A stretch of DNA of 64,000 nt from Schaalia radingae (GTDB taxonomy: Bacteria > Actinomycetota > Actinomycetes > Actinomycetales > Actinomycetaceae), in the NCBI RefSeq assembly GCF_900106055.1, contig NZ_LT629792.1, positions 930,001-994,000 on the forward strand. Direction: 5' to 3'. The position numbers and the translations under genes were made by a program. Positions 55,653 to 64,000 of this stretch are shown one piece after another. Below the pieces are notes generated by a model. The model did no database searches. It was not told the DNA's origin and saw only the letters and a program-made list of their open reading frames with translations. Each line of letters opens with the position of its first letter. Positions within the stretch are counted from its first letter, which is position 1.

Positions 55653-58000
55653 ACGAAGTACTTTTCATCATCCGAGACGATTTCCGTCAGATTCGCAGCA
55701 GCATTATGGTTCGGATTTCCCTGGTCCTGTTGATTGTCGTGCCCATGTTCTTCACCTGGTTCAACGTGTTGGCTACTTGGGATCCCTTCTCAAATTCGGG
55801 ACAGCTGAAGATTGCTGTGGCTAACACCGACGACGGTTACACCAGCAAGATACTGAACGTCAAAGTAAATGTGGGAGACACGGTACTTAAGGAACTGGCA
55901 GTAAACGACCAGTTTGATTGGGTAATAACCAGTAAAGATCAGGCTTTGGAGGGTGCACGCTCGGGGGAATATTACGCGACAATTGTGTTACCGGCGGATT
56001 TTTCAAAGTCCATGTTTACCTTCTATGCCGGCGGAGCAGCCCCGGCAAATATCACGCTGCACACCAATGAAAAGAAGAACCCGCTCTCAGCCAATCTCAC
56101 CACGCAAGGCGCCCAGGGAGTCACCGCGCAGATCAACACGGTGTTTTCGCAAACCTTGGCAGAAGCCACCGTGGCTATCGCTGAGGACGTGTCCTCTTAT
56201 CTAGAGCATGCTGATACTCAGGCAGCTCTGGATCGGCTGAGCAACCACCTCCAAACCCTCTCTGCAGAACTGAATTCCGGGGCGAACACCGTTAGTTCTC
56301 TGTCTACCTTGATAGGTTCGGCGGTGCCACTCGCCACCGGAGCAAAACAGCTGGCTGCAGGGGTGCAGGATTCCTTTGAGGAGGCTGTTGACTCCACATT
56401 TGATTCCGGGAAAAAAGGTGCCGGCGGAACAACCAATCCCCTCGCATCCGTATCCTCTGGGCTCGACGATGCTGTGAGACTGGCAGAAGGCAATATCTCC
56501 GATCTGCAAAAGCAGTTAGACGAGTTGCTGAATTCGGCCAATAGCACCAGCCAGAGCAGTGCGGACACAGTCGAACAGCTGAAAACTTTGTTGGATAAAC
56601 AAATCGCTGGCTTCCAACAAACACGGGACGCACTCGAGCAGGCACTGGGACCGGACGGGGCGGATTTAGAAGGGAAGGATCCAGCCGTTGACCGATTGCT
56701 GTCCGAGCTGGACGCGGCGATAGCTCGCCAACAAACCTTGTCCGAGCGACTGGGCAGTATTGCATCTGACCTACGCAGGGGAGTAACCCTCGATTCTGAC
56801 CTGAGAGAGAAAGCCCGCCAAGCCATAGCAGACGCGCAACAGGCTATTGCCACCGCTCGATCCAATTTTGAGAAAAACTTACAGCCAAGAATTGAGAGCC
56901 TGCGTAAGAACCTGGATTCTGCCGGGAAAAATGTGAAGATTTTCCGCTCCTATCTGCAGGCGGTGCAAACCGATCTGTCGGAAAGTGCGGGCGGGATGAT
57001 AGCGAGTATGCGTCGGGCTCAAAATAGCCTGGACAATACCGCGACAAAGATGCGTGAGGGAGCCCGCCGCTTGGATCAGGCTCGGGAACAGATTTCGTCT
57101 GCCCAGTCGCAAGGGGACTTGAAAAAAATCGTCACCACGTTAGGAGCTGACCCCAAAGATTTTGCCCGACTAATTTCGTCCCCGATAGCGGTAAAACGCA
57201 ATGCGGTGTTCCCAGTCGCCACCTTTGGGGTGGGGATGACTCCGCTTTTCACCGTTATCGCTCTATGGGTGGGGGCGCTCCTGGCGGGGGTTTTCCTGCG
57301 CACTGATGTTTCTGAGAATGTGGCTAAACGCTATCTGGCCAGCAGGGGAGTCCGGAAAGATCCTGATGCAGTCGCCGGTGCGGATGCGAATGCAGAGGAA
57401 TTGTCCCGGTCGGAAGGGGCGGAAACGAAGGCAAGTGAAACCGCACCTACTCCCGATGCGAAAACAGCCGCGAAAGCCGCAGAAAAAAAGTCTATATTTA
57501 CCGGGGCGCAAGAATATCTGGGGCGTTACTTTATGTTCTGGGTAATTGGGATGGCACAATCCACATTGCTGATGGTCGGGCTGATTGTGTTTGTGGAGAT
57601 TGAACCAGCCCATCCCTTCCTGCTGATTTTGGCAGGCTGGGTTATTTCCACCGTCTTTACCGTTATCGTTTATACGCTGGTGGTGGCACTGGCTAATGCG
57701 GGTAAAGCCTTAGCAGTGTTGTTACTGGTGCTACAGATTTCTGCCGCTGGTGGAGCTTATCCGTTGGAACTATTGCCGCAATGGTTCCAAAGCATCAGTC
57801 CCTGGCTGCCCGCCACCTATGCGATTAATTTGATGCGTTCAGCTATCGCCGGGATTTATGCAGGGGATTTTGCCTATAACCTGGTGATGATCCTGGTGTT
57901 TGTGATTCCGAACTTAGTGCTCGGTCTGGTATTACGGCATACGATTGCCGGGCGGATCCACGATATTGCCAAAGAGGTCGAAAAAACGAAAGTCATGTAG
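55649..58000 (+). CDS. YhgE/Pip domain membrane protein, copy 2
   Basis: 783 residues. N-terminal helix (ISLVLLIVVPMFFTWFNVLA), YhgE domain (LKIAVANTDDGYTSKILNVK, then SGEYYATIVLPADFSKSMFT), coiled-coil stalk to about 500, and a first membrane helix at about 530. A Lys/Ala/Glu-rich cytoplasmic insert (about 565-615, ending EKKSIFTGAQEYLG) precedes four further helices. It is translationally coupled to copy 1, so the two probably form a hetero-oligomer. Visibly lower GC than the core genes on the left. No signal for a type VII secretion ATPase or WXG100 gene is seen nearby. Confidence 0.85.
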   Translation: MNEVLFIIRDDFRQIRSSIMVRISLVLLIVVPMFFTWFNVLATWDPFSNSGQLKIAVANTDDGYTSKILNVKVNVGDTVLKELAVNDQFDWVITSKDQALEGARSGEYYATIVLPADFSKSMFTFYAGGAAPANITLHTNEKKNPLSANLTTQGAQGVTAQINTVFSQTLAEATVAIAEDVSSYLEHADTQAALDRLSNHLQTLSAELNSGANTVSSLSTLIGSAVPLATGAKQLAAGVQDSFEEAVDSTFDSGKKGAGGTTNPLASVSSGLDDAVRLAEGNISDLQKQLDELLNSANSTSQSSADTVEQLKTLLDKQIAGFQQTRDALEQALGPDGADLEGKDPAVDRLLSELDAAIARQQTLSERLGSIASDLRRGVTLDSDLREKARQAIADAQQAIATARSNFEKNLQPRIESLRKNLDSAGKNVKIFRSYLQAVQTDLSESAGGMIASMRRAQNSLDNTATKMREGARRLDQAREQISSAQSQGDLKKIVTTLGADPKDFARLISSPIAVKRNAVFPVATFGVGMTPLFTVIALWVGALLAGVFLRTDVSENVAKRYLASRGVRKDPDAVAGADANAEELSRSEGAETKASETAPTPDAKTAAKAAEKKSIFTGAQEYLGRYFMFWVIGMAQSTLLMVGLIVFVEIEPAHPFLLILAGWVISTVFTVIVYTLVVALANAGKALAVLLLVLQISAAGGAYPLELLPQWFQSISPWLPATYAINLMRSAIAGIYAGDFAYNLVMILVFVIPNLVLGLVLRHTIAGRIHDIAKEVEKTKVM

Positions 58001-58034
58001 CCAGGCGCACACCGGGCACCTCCCACTCCGTCCA

Positions 58035-58137
58035 GCACGGGAATAAGTTTTTCCTCCTGCCCAAAATCCGAAAAAGACAGCGTCTTTTTCGGATTTAACG
58101 CCCGCCTAGCCGACTCGGATAAAACTTATTCCCGTGC
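58035..58137. repeat. Nested inverted repeat: 17-bp terminal repeats enclosing a 15-bp hairpin
   Basis: The arm beginning GCACGGGAATAAG (58035-58051) matches perfectly the reverse complement of 58121-58137, and three more pairs form past one bulge. Between them AAATCCGAAAAAGAC (58064-58078) and GTCTTTTTCGGATTT (58082-58096) make a perfect 15-bp stem with a 3-base loop. The inner stem is a good bidirectional terminator for the convergent YhgE genes; the outer repeats make the 103-base unit look like a miniature inverted-repeat element. Confidence 0.75.
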
Positions 58138-58210
58138 ATAATGGTGGGGTGGGCAAGTTTTACAGGAACCGATCTTTTGTCCCGCTTAATACCTACGCTC
58201 CCCGGCACAA

Positions 58211-59640
58211 TCAGCTAGGCAGGTTTTCTTTGGCTTGGCGGGTGCTTTGGTCAAAGTCCTCAACGTTATTGGCAGAGTTTGCCCCCAAGGGCGAAGACAC
58301 CGAAGGAACCTTCTTAAAAGTCAGTGCCGGATCATAGGGCATGGGGCGCTGACCTTTGCGGCGTGCCGCTGAAATAAGAGTTGCCACCCAGGACAGTAGC
58401 GTCCAGATTGCCAATACCACTAGCGCCTTACCTAAGTGCAGTTCTCCGCCCGCAATCGCCGCGCGAATAGTGCGCGCCACATGGGTCATGGGGAGCAGTG
58501 GGCTGAGGAACTGGAAGAACCTAGGGGCGGTTTCTACCGGGAAGGTAGCTCCGGTAGAGGTGATTTGCAGGCAGAGCAGGATTACCGAAGGGGCGCGTCC
58601 TCGATATCCGAGGGCGGCTACGCAAGCCTGGTTCACTGCCAGGTATCCGATAGAAGCCAGTACCGCTATCAAGATTAAGGCCCCGAAGTTTTGGGCATCT
58701 AGCTTTAGGAACAGTTGCAGCCCAGTTGCTACAGTAACTGCTTGCAGAGCGCCAAAGAGCGCCCCGATAGCCATAGACCGGAAACCACATCTCCAGAAGC
58801 TCTCTTCGGGGTGACGCCGCAAATCCAGGGCGGGGAAAATCAAGAAGATAGCAATCCCGCCGATCCACAAACATAGCGCCATGAAGAAGGGGGCGAATCC
58901 GGCACCGTTATCGTGAACCGGATTTTGGCGTACCGATTTCACGTCCGTGACCCCACTAGCGGCCTTCGAAACTTTTTTCGCCTGTCCCTTATCTACAGTG
59001 GGAACCTGCTCAGCGCCATCACGTAGTCCATCTTCTAGGCTGGAAGCACCGGTGGTTAACTTGTCGATTCCTCCCGCTAACTGTTTTCCACCCTCGGAGG
59101 CTTTGCCCGCACCCTGGGAAAGCGAATCAAGGCCGCCGCTGAGAGCATTAGCCCCCGTGCGTAACTGTCCGGAATTTTTATCTAGGGTAGAGGCTCCGGC
59201 AGAAAGTTTCTGAACCCCCCGTTGCGCCTGGTCTAATCCGTTCGCCAAGGCATAAGTGCCATCTCTTAGAGTCGGTTTTTGCTTTCCGGTCGAGCCTGTG
59301 GGGTAAGGGCGGTTTGCCGGCTAAGTTCCTTAACTCCTTGATCTGCTGCGTTCAGCTTCGCCTTCATTTCTTGTGGATCAGCCTGGGAAAGTTTGTCCGC
59401 GATCGCCAGCAGGCCTTGACCCTTGGTGATATTTTCGGACAGCTGCTGCAGGGTGATGCCCTGTTTGTTCGCTAGTTCAGTAAGCAACTGGCACTGGTGG
59501 AATGACGGAAGTGTCGCCGGGGGCACCTGGGCGCATTTGTCCGCTGCTTGTTTAAGTTCGTTCAACAATTGGTTGATTTTGGCGGTATCGATGTCGGCTT
59601 GCGAAAGTGGGGTAAAAAGATCCACCAAGTCATTTCCGGG
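58211..59640 (-). pseudogene. YhgE/Pip-like protein, copy 3, frameshifted and 5'-truncated
   Basis: Two frames on the minus strand join into one product. The first (59266-59628) encodes a helical segment (MVDLFTPLSQADIDTAKINQ) and runs into a stop after ARPESKNRL. The second (58211 to about 59275) continues with PTLRDGTYALANGLDQAQRG, then repeating LSAGASTLDKNSGQLRTGAN and LSGGLDSLSQG, and a five-helix membrane domain from about FAPFFMALCLWIGG. The switch lies in the AAAAA run at plus-strand 59276-59280, one base off. The N-terminal membrane helix and YhgE domain are missing beyond about 59640, where IS sequence starts. Convergent to copies 1 and 2. Confidence 0.75.
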
Positions 59641-59716
59641 TTAATACCTGAATTGTGTGTATAAATTCGTTATTTTTTTGGGGTTTGATCAAGGGTTATG
59701 ACGGTTTGAATATGCT

Positions 59717-60328
59717 TTGAGAGCATATTGTGTGAAGAGTGCTTGTAATCGACCGGTTTGTGGTGTATGCGGACAAAGGCTTGTAAAGAACGGTAAGACT
59801 AGCTCTAGGCGAACTAGGTGGCGTTGCCTGGCCTGCGGGTCCTCGGCAGTTAAATCACGTCCTGATATGAGCGCTAGAGCCCAAGCAGACCTGTTTATAA
59901 AATGGCTGCTAGAAGGCTATTCGGTTAGCCAACTCGGGGTAGCTAAAACCTCTTTTGCCACTAAATGCGCCTGGTGTTGGCAAGTCGAGGTGCCCAAGCC
60001 ATCGGTCACTGGCGAGGTCTACGATCAGGTGCTACTTGATGGAATCTATCTTGCCTACGGCTGGTGTCTAATCACCGCTACCAACGGGGAAAAGATTATC
60101 GCTTGGCAGTGGTGCCAACGGGAAAACTCTGCCGCCTACCAAGCATTAATGAACCGGCTACCAGCCCCGACGGTAGTGGTAACCGATGGCGGGGTAGGCA
60201 TCATCAAAGCACTACGTTTGACCTGGCCTGAAAGTCACATCCAACGCTGTCTTTTGGGTCTGCTGAGGGTTTGGTTGACAGTTTTCCTTCTGATTTTTAG
60301 GCCGCAAGGGATGCGGCTGGTTCCATGA
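59717..60328 (+). pseudogene. IS1249-type transposase, 3'-truncated
   Basis: About 180 genuine residues: an N-terminal zinc ribbon (CGVCGQRLVKNGKTSSRRTR, then WRCLACG), a helix-turn-helix, and the first two acidic residues of a DDE domain, in LLDGIYLAYGWCLI and VVVTDGGVGIIKAL. After HIQRCLLG (about 60257) the remaining codons read through unrelated IS3 end sequence to a stop at 60328, so the catalytic Glu and the rest are lost. It resembles IS1249/IS256-like transposases of Actinobacteria. GTG 59732 is a likely alternative start. Confidence 0.7.
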
Positions 60329-60510
60329 TTGTTTCGTATTCGATTGGTGTCAATTTACCCAGTGCTCGTTGCCGTCTTTTCCTGTGATATGTCCGTTCAA
60401 TCCAGTGAGTGATCGCGGCAGATAATTCACGGCGCCTGTTCCAAGAGCCACGATCAAGAACGTTCTTTTGTACAAGAGCGAAGAAAGATTCCATCGCAGC
60501 GTTATCCCCA
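60297..60510 (-). pseudogene. IS3-family transposase (OrfB) C-terminal fragment
   Basis: The minus-strand frame reads GDNAAMESFFALVQKNVLDR, then RRRELSAAITHWIERTYHRK and RALGKLTPIEYE. The Glu of AAMESFFA is the last residue of the DDE triad and LTPIEYE is the typical end of IS3/IS150 transposases. Text stops at the junction near 60510, so the rve domain before this Glu is missing. Confidence 0.75.
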
Positions 60511-60648
60511 CACGCTCACCGCCTCTGGACAGGTCACCAACCCCGGACTGCTCGACGCGGTACCGATCATCACGATCAAAGGCACCGGGGCGATGACACT
60601 GACGGTCAACGCCGCCACCTACCGCGTCCAGTCACCGGCAGGGCAGAT
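60511..60648 (+). pseudogene. Phage tail protein-like fragment
   Basis: From the frame at 60512 the text reads TLTASGQVTNPGLLDAVPII, then TIKGTGAMTLTVNAATYRV, with no start or end. The pattern N-x-G-x-x-x-A-x-P-I-I-x-I-x-G-x-G followed by VN-x-x-x-Y resembles distal-tail proteins of siphoviruses. Only about 45 residues, so the call is tentative. It lies between the IS3 fragment and the restriction/helicase fragment. Confidence 0.35.
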
Positions 60649-61258
60649 ACCTTGGACTCGGCACAAAATCAACTTCAACAGCTCATTCAGGGGTACGTGC
60701 ACCAGATTCTGCAGTCTACTCGTGAGGTGCCTAAGGTCTATCCAAAGGTGATGCGGATCGAGGACCACAGCCTGCCGATCGGAGAAACGATCCACGATCA
60801 GGTTGAGGGCCGCGCCGATTTCGTGGTGCGCCGCACCTATGGTGGCTGGTTCAAGTCCCTAATGGAGTCTGAATCATTCGACTCTTACAGCGGAAAGTAC
60901 GTGTTGGCGAAGCTCCTGAACACCTCCTCAAGCATTGTGTGGTGGCATCGCCTGCACCCACACGCAGGTGCATTCGTCTACTACAACCCGAAGGATCGCT
61001 ACTTCCCGGACTTCGTTGCCCTTGACACCGATGGTGTCCACTGGATCATCGAGGGTAAATCCGAGAAGGGATGAGAAGACGCGGTTGTGCAAGCAAAAGC
61101 GCAAGGCTGCGGAATCGCTCGTCCGTCGATTGGTCGCCGAGGATGCCTTCGAAGGCCAGCGATGGGGCTATCTCATCGCGTATGAAGATGACATTGCTGA
61201 TTCCGATTCGTGGGAAGACCTCAAGACTCGGAGCCAGCCTGTGAGCAACGCTTTATAG
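60649..61258 (+). pseudogene. C-terminal fragment of a restriction/helicase (type III Res-like) protein, frameshifted
   Basis: Frame 1 reads DSAQNQLQQLIQGYVHQILQ, later YGGWFKSLMESESFDSYSGK and FVYYNPKDRYFPDFVALDTD, then WIIEGKSEKG and a stop at 61074. The other frame continues RDEKTRLCKQKRKAAESLVR and runs to 61258. PDFVALD...EGK is a PD-(D/E)xK nuclease motif as found at the end of type III restriction subunits and related DEAD-box proteins. The helicase part is absent upstream and the frame breaks near 61070, so the gene is dead. About 45 bases after it the kdpE stop is reached. Confidence 0.6.
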
Positions 61259-61303
61259 CGCGATGTGTGCGCGACTGGTCGCGAGCTACTCACCGCGTTG
61301 ACG

Positions 61304-61984
61304 CTAGCTGCCAAGCACGAAGCGGTGGCCGAGGCCCGGCTCGGTGAGGAAGTAGCGCGGGGCGGAGGAATCCTCCTCGAGTTTCTGGCGGATCTGCGAC
61401 ATGTAGACGCGCACGTAGCCGGCCCCGTTCGTGTATTCGGGGCCCCACACGTTCTCGAGCAGTTCGTCCTTGCGCACGAGCTGATTGGGGTGGTTCACGA
61501 GGTAGCTCACGATGCCCCACTCGTGCGGGGTTAGGCGCACGGGCGTGCCGTTGACGGTCGCGGTTTTTGCGGCGAGGTCGATCGTGAGGCGACCGTCGGT
61601 GGTGGTCACGACGGGGGAGGGGGAGCCCGACGTTCGCCGCCTGAGGTTGGCGCGCAAACGCGCAAGGAGCTCCCCGAGCGCGAAGGGCTTGGTCACGTAG
61701 TCGTCGGCGCCGCGATCGAGCGCCTCGATCTTCGTGTAGGTTTCGTGGCGGGCGGTCACGACGATGATCGGGACGTCTGACCAGCCGCGGATCCCGTCGA
61801 TGACGTCGAGGCCGCTCATGTGCGGCAGGCCGAGGTCGAGGAGGACGGCCTCGATCGGGTTGTCGGCGACCATGACGAGCGCCTCCTCCCCGGTCGTTGC
61901 CGTGAGCACCTGGTATTTGCGGGCCGTGAGGTTAACGGTCATGGCCCTGGCCAGTGCCGGATCGTCCTCGACGATGAGAATCAT
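61304..61984 (-). CDS. kdpE: KDP operon response regulator KdpE
   Basis: 226 residues, OmpR/PhoB family. Receiver with acidic pair in MILIVEDDPALARA, phospho-acceptor Asp in EAVLLDLGLPHMSGLDVIDG (about residue 50), then VVTARHETYTKIEALDRGAD and DYVTKPFALGELLARLRANL. The winged-helix domain (about 130-225) has LTPHEWGIVSYLVNHPNQLV, later GYVRVYMSQIRQKLEEDSSA. It activates kdpFABC under potassium limitation. Its start overlaps the kdpD stop by ATGA. Clearly higher GC than the DNA to its left. Confidence 0.92.
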   Translation of the reverse strand: MILIVEDDPALARAMTVNLTARKYQVLTATTGEEALVMVADNPIEAVLLDLGLPHMSGLDVIDGIRGWSDVPIIVVTARHETYTKIEALDRGADDYVTKPFALGELLARLRANLRRRTSGSPSPVVTTTDGRLTIDLAAKTATVNGTPVRLTPHEWGIVSYLVNHPNQLVRKDELLENVWGPEYTNGAGYVRVYMSQIRQKLEEDSSAPRYFLTEPGLGHRFVLGS

Positions 61985-64000
61985 GACGCGCTCCCAACGG
62001 TGGTGGTCTCGTGTGCGGGGGTGGGCACACTGTCGGTGGTGGCTGGGGTGATCGTGAGCGGCAGTGACAACACCATTGTGAGCCCACCTCCTGGAGTATC
62101 GTCGGCGGTGAGCGTGCCGCCCACGCCTTCCGCGAGCCCGCGCGCAACCGCGGCGCCGAGGCCAAGCCCGTGGCTGTTCGTCGTGTCACCGAAGCGCGTG
62201 AAGGGCGTGAACAGGCGCGCCTTGCTCTCCTCGGTGAGGCCGGGTCCGTAATCGATCACGCGAATGAGGATACGCTCGCCATCCTGTGTCGCGTCGATCG
62301 TGACCCCCGAGTCGGTGTGTTTGGCGGCGTTGCTGATGAGGTTCTCGAGCACGCGTTCCATGAGCGCCGCATCCGTCGTGATTGCCGGCAGTTCGCGCGG
62401 GACGCGCTCGTCGAGCGAAGGCGGCACGAGGGAGGGGTCCATGTGGCGGAGGGTTTGGGCAACCAGTTCGGCGGGTCCGATGGTGACTGCCTTAACCTTG
62501 AGCTTATTCGTGTGGATGCGCGACATATCCAGGAGGTCCGCGACGATCCGATCCAGCCTGTCCGAGGACGATTCGATCGTGCGCAGAAGCTCCACCTGTG
62601 CGTCGCGGGGAAGATCAACGTCGTCGAGGAGGAGACCGGAGACGGCCGTTTTAATCGTCGCGAGCGGGGTGCGCAAGTCGTGCGAGACGGCCGTCAAAAG
62701 CGCCGTACGCACGGAGTTCGCGGCCTCGAGCTGCCGGGCCTGCGTGCGGGTCCGGTTGAGCTGCTCCTGGGTCATGAGGCTCACGAGCCGGCCCGAATAG
62801 GCTTCGAGGAGTTGCTGCTCACTCGACGTGAGCGGGCGGCCAACGAGGGCGAGAACGTGCTGGTCGTCGAGCGAAAAGGCTTCGTCGGCGAGCGTGACCG
62901 ATTCGATCCGGATGCCCACTTCGTAGTCGGGCACGAGCGTCGTGCCCTCGACGTTGGCGAGGGCGACGCCATCCTGGCCGAACGTTGTGGCGATCTGCTC
63001 GAGGATCTCCTGAATGCCGATCCCGTCGCGGATCACGGAGCGGGCAAGCTCCGTCATGAGCTGCGCGTGCCGGCGCGCCTCCTGGGACTCGCGCTGGCGG
63101 CTCACAGCGCCGTCGACGACCTGGGCGACGAGGACCGCGACGAGCACGAACACGATGAGCAGGAAGATGTTCTTCGGTTCCGTGATGGACAGCGTGTGCG
63201 TGGGCGCGGTGAAAAACCAGTTGAGCAATAGCGCGCCGCCGATGGCCGTCGCGAGAGCCGGCCACAGGCCACCCACGAGGGCGACGACGACGGACGCGAG
63301 CACGAAGCTCATAATCGCCGTGGGCAGGTGCGCCGTGGGATCGCCGAGCGCGAGGTTCGCGAGGGTGACGACGATCGTGAGAATGGTCGCGAGTACCCAG
63401 CCTGTCGCGAGCCGCGCGGGGGAGAGGCTCGTGGACGGCGCAGGAGCCGACCAGTGCGTGGCGGGCGGGTCTACGGCGACGATGTGCACGTCGATGTCGC
63501 CGGCACCGTCGATAATCGTGGCGCTCGTGGACCGCATGAGCAGCCGCTGCGCGAAGCCCTGACGCGAAGCTCCCACAACGAGCTGGCTCGCGTTCACGGT
63601 CGTGGCGAAATCGAGGAGCGTGCGCGGGACGTCATCGCCCGAAAGCACGTGCCACGAGCCGCCGAGAGATTCGGTGAGGGAACGCGCTTCGCTCATCTGT
63701 TCGGGCGACATGCGCGGCGGGCCATCCGCCGCGAGGACGTGAACGACGAGGAGCTCGCGGCCGGCGATCCGCCCGGCGATGCGGCGGCCACGGCGAATGA
63801 GGGCGGCAGTCTTCTGGCCGCCGCCCACGGCCACGAGGATCCTCTCGCGCGCCGCCCACGGCTCCTTGATGCCTTCCTCGCTGCGGTACTTCTCGAGACC
63901 ATCGTCGACCTGATCGGCGAGCCACAAAAGCGCGAGCTCGCGAAGCGCCGTGAGGTTCCCCTTGCGGAAAAACTTGCTGAGCGCCGCATCCACGGTCGCG
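61981..64000 (-). CDS. kdpD: Sensor histidine kinase KdpD, C-terminal part (N-terminus outside window)
   Basis: The frame is open to the window edge. The visible text begins ATVDAALSKFFRKGNLTALR, which is internal to the KdpD N-terminal domain, so the P-loop part lies beyond base 64000. Order: Usp-like domain (RILVAVGGGQKTAALIRRGR, then NASQLVVGASRQGFAQRLLM), four helices (about residues 195-300 of the visible part), a GAF-like domain, then the kinase core. That core has phospho-His in LLTAVSHDLRTPLATIKTAV, N box LENLISNAAKHTDSG and GLGLGAAVARGLAEGVGG. It senses potassium/ionic conditions and phosphorylates KdpE. kdpFABC is not in the window. Confidence 0.92.
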   Translation of the reverse strand, partial: ATVDAALSKFFRKGNLTALRELALLWLADQVDDGLEKYRSEEGIKEPWAARERILVAVGGGQKTAALIRRGRRIAGRIAGRELLVVHVLAADGPPRMSPEQMSEARSLTESLGGSWHVLSGDDVPRTLLDFATTVNASQLVVGASRQGFAQRLLMRSTSATIIDGAGDIDVHIVAVDPPATHWSAPAPSTSLSPARLATGWVLATILTIVVTLANLALGDPTAHLPTAIMSFVLASVVVALVGGLWPALATAIGGALLLNWFFTAPTHTLSITEPKNIFLLIVFVLVAVLVAQVVDGAVSRQRESQEARRHAQLMTELARSVIRDGIGIQEILEQIATTFGQDGVALANVEGTTLVPDYEVGIRIESVTLADEAFSLDDQHVLALVGRPLTSSEQQLLEAYSGRLVSLMTQEQLNRTRTQARQLEAANSVRTALLTAVSHDLRTPLATIKTAVSGLLLDDVDLPRDAQVELLRTIESSSDRLDRIVADLLDMSRIHTNKLKVKAVTIGPAELVAQTLRHMDPSLVPPSLDERVPRELPAITTDAALMERVLENLISNAAKHTDSGVTIDATQDGERILIRVIDYGPGLTEESKARLFTPFTRFGDTTNSHGLGLGAAVARGLAEGVGGTLTADDTPGGGLTMVLSLPLTITPATTDSVPTPAHETTTVGSAS

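Larger units (their letters stand above)
59640..60510. mobile_element. Insertion sequence remnants (IS1249-like interrupted by IS3-like end)
   Basis: AT-rich DNA begins near 59640 and contains the inverted pair ATATGCT/AGCATAT (about 59710-59728) just before a transposase start. At about 60257 the transposase text breaks off and a new terminus (TGAGGGTTTGGTTGACAG) begins, followed by an IS3 transposase tail on the opposite strand, which itself stops near 60509. Neither element has two ends here. Confidence 0.65.

Noticed and set aside
62170..63231. 353-residue plus-strand frame opposite kdpD
   Set aside because: Arg/Gly-rich shadow of the GC-rich kdpD gene with no start context or family pattern.

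Overview
The window reads as a chromosomal segment of a high-GC Gram-positive bacterium, most likely of the family Actinomycetaceae (Actinomyces/Schaalia type). The evidence is gene order: ftsQ-ftsZ-pgeF-sepF-yggT-divIVA-lspA-rluD, a his cluster with the dual isomerase priA, infC-rpmI-rplT-trmH, rpmB/recG/rsmD/coaD/sepIVA/yceD/rnc, rne-rplU-rpmA-obgE-proBA-nadD-rsfS. Starts are often GTG and genes often overlap by ATGA. Genus is inference; no rRNA gene is present.

Layout. (1) 1-9.9 kb: end of the division cluster, lspA, rluD, an acetyltransferase and dnaE. (2) 9.9-15.7 kb: hisD-hisC-hisB-unknown-hisH-priA-SseB-like, nearly all overlapping; hisF is absent. (3) 15.8-18.4 kb: three related secreted/membrane-anchored proteins in different stages of decay. 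(4) 18.4-24.4 kb: infC (ATC start) behind a leader with an intrinsic terminator, rpmI, rplT, an rRNA methyltransferase, thiL, a Gln/Pro-rich multi-pass membrane protein, and rpmB. (5) 24.6-32 kb: DAK2 kinase-like protein, recG, an orphan brnE/azlD with only the tail of its partner, rsmD, coaD, sepIVA, yceD, rnc. (6) 32-40.8 kb: a NarL/DevR-type response regulator facing a minus-strand operon cydA-cydB-cydD-cydC-DevS-like kinase; a 20-bp palindrome built like a DevR box lies upstream of cydA. (7) 41.2-50.6 kb: rne, rplU, rpmA, obgE, proB, proA, nadD, rsfS, a histidine phosphatase and tRNA-Ala(GGC). Regions 1-7 are about 60% GC by eye and, outside region 3 and the brnF remnant, intact.

(8) 50.6-61.3 kb is an accessory region, visibly AT-richer. 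Next to the tRNA sit GCGCAAAA inverted repeats, a terminator, and a large serine recombinase that has lost its catalytic serine. Its broken end abuts a patatin-like protein that has lost its own N-terminus. Then come two large YhgE/Pip (EsaA-like) membrane proteins, a nested inverted repeat, a frameshifted third YhgE, and a chain of fragments: an IS1249-like transposase, the tail of an IS3 transposase, a phage-tail-like piece, and the frameshifted C-terminus of a restriction/helicase protein. (9) 61.3-64 kb: kdpE and kdpD (cut by the window end), visibly GC-richer. The compositional steps at about 50.7, 52.2 and 61.3 kb fit repeated insertion and deletion beside a tRNA gene, but a mis-joined contig cannot be excluded from sequence alone.

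The most interesting hypothesis is a redox/oxygen-responsive cytochrome bd module: a DevR/DevS-like pair in which the kinase gene is translationally coupled to cydC and the regulator is the natural candidate for the palindrome at the cydA promoter.
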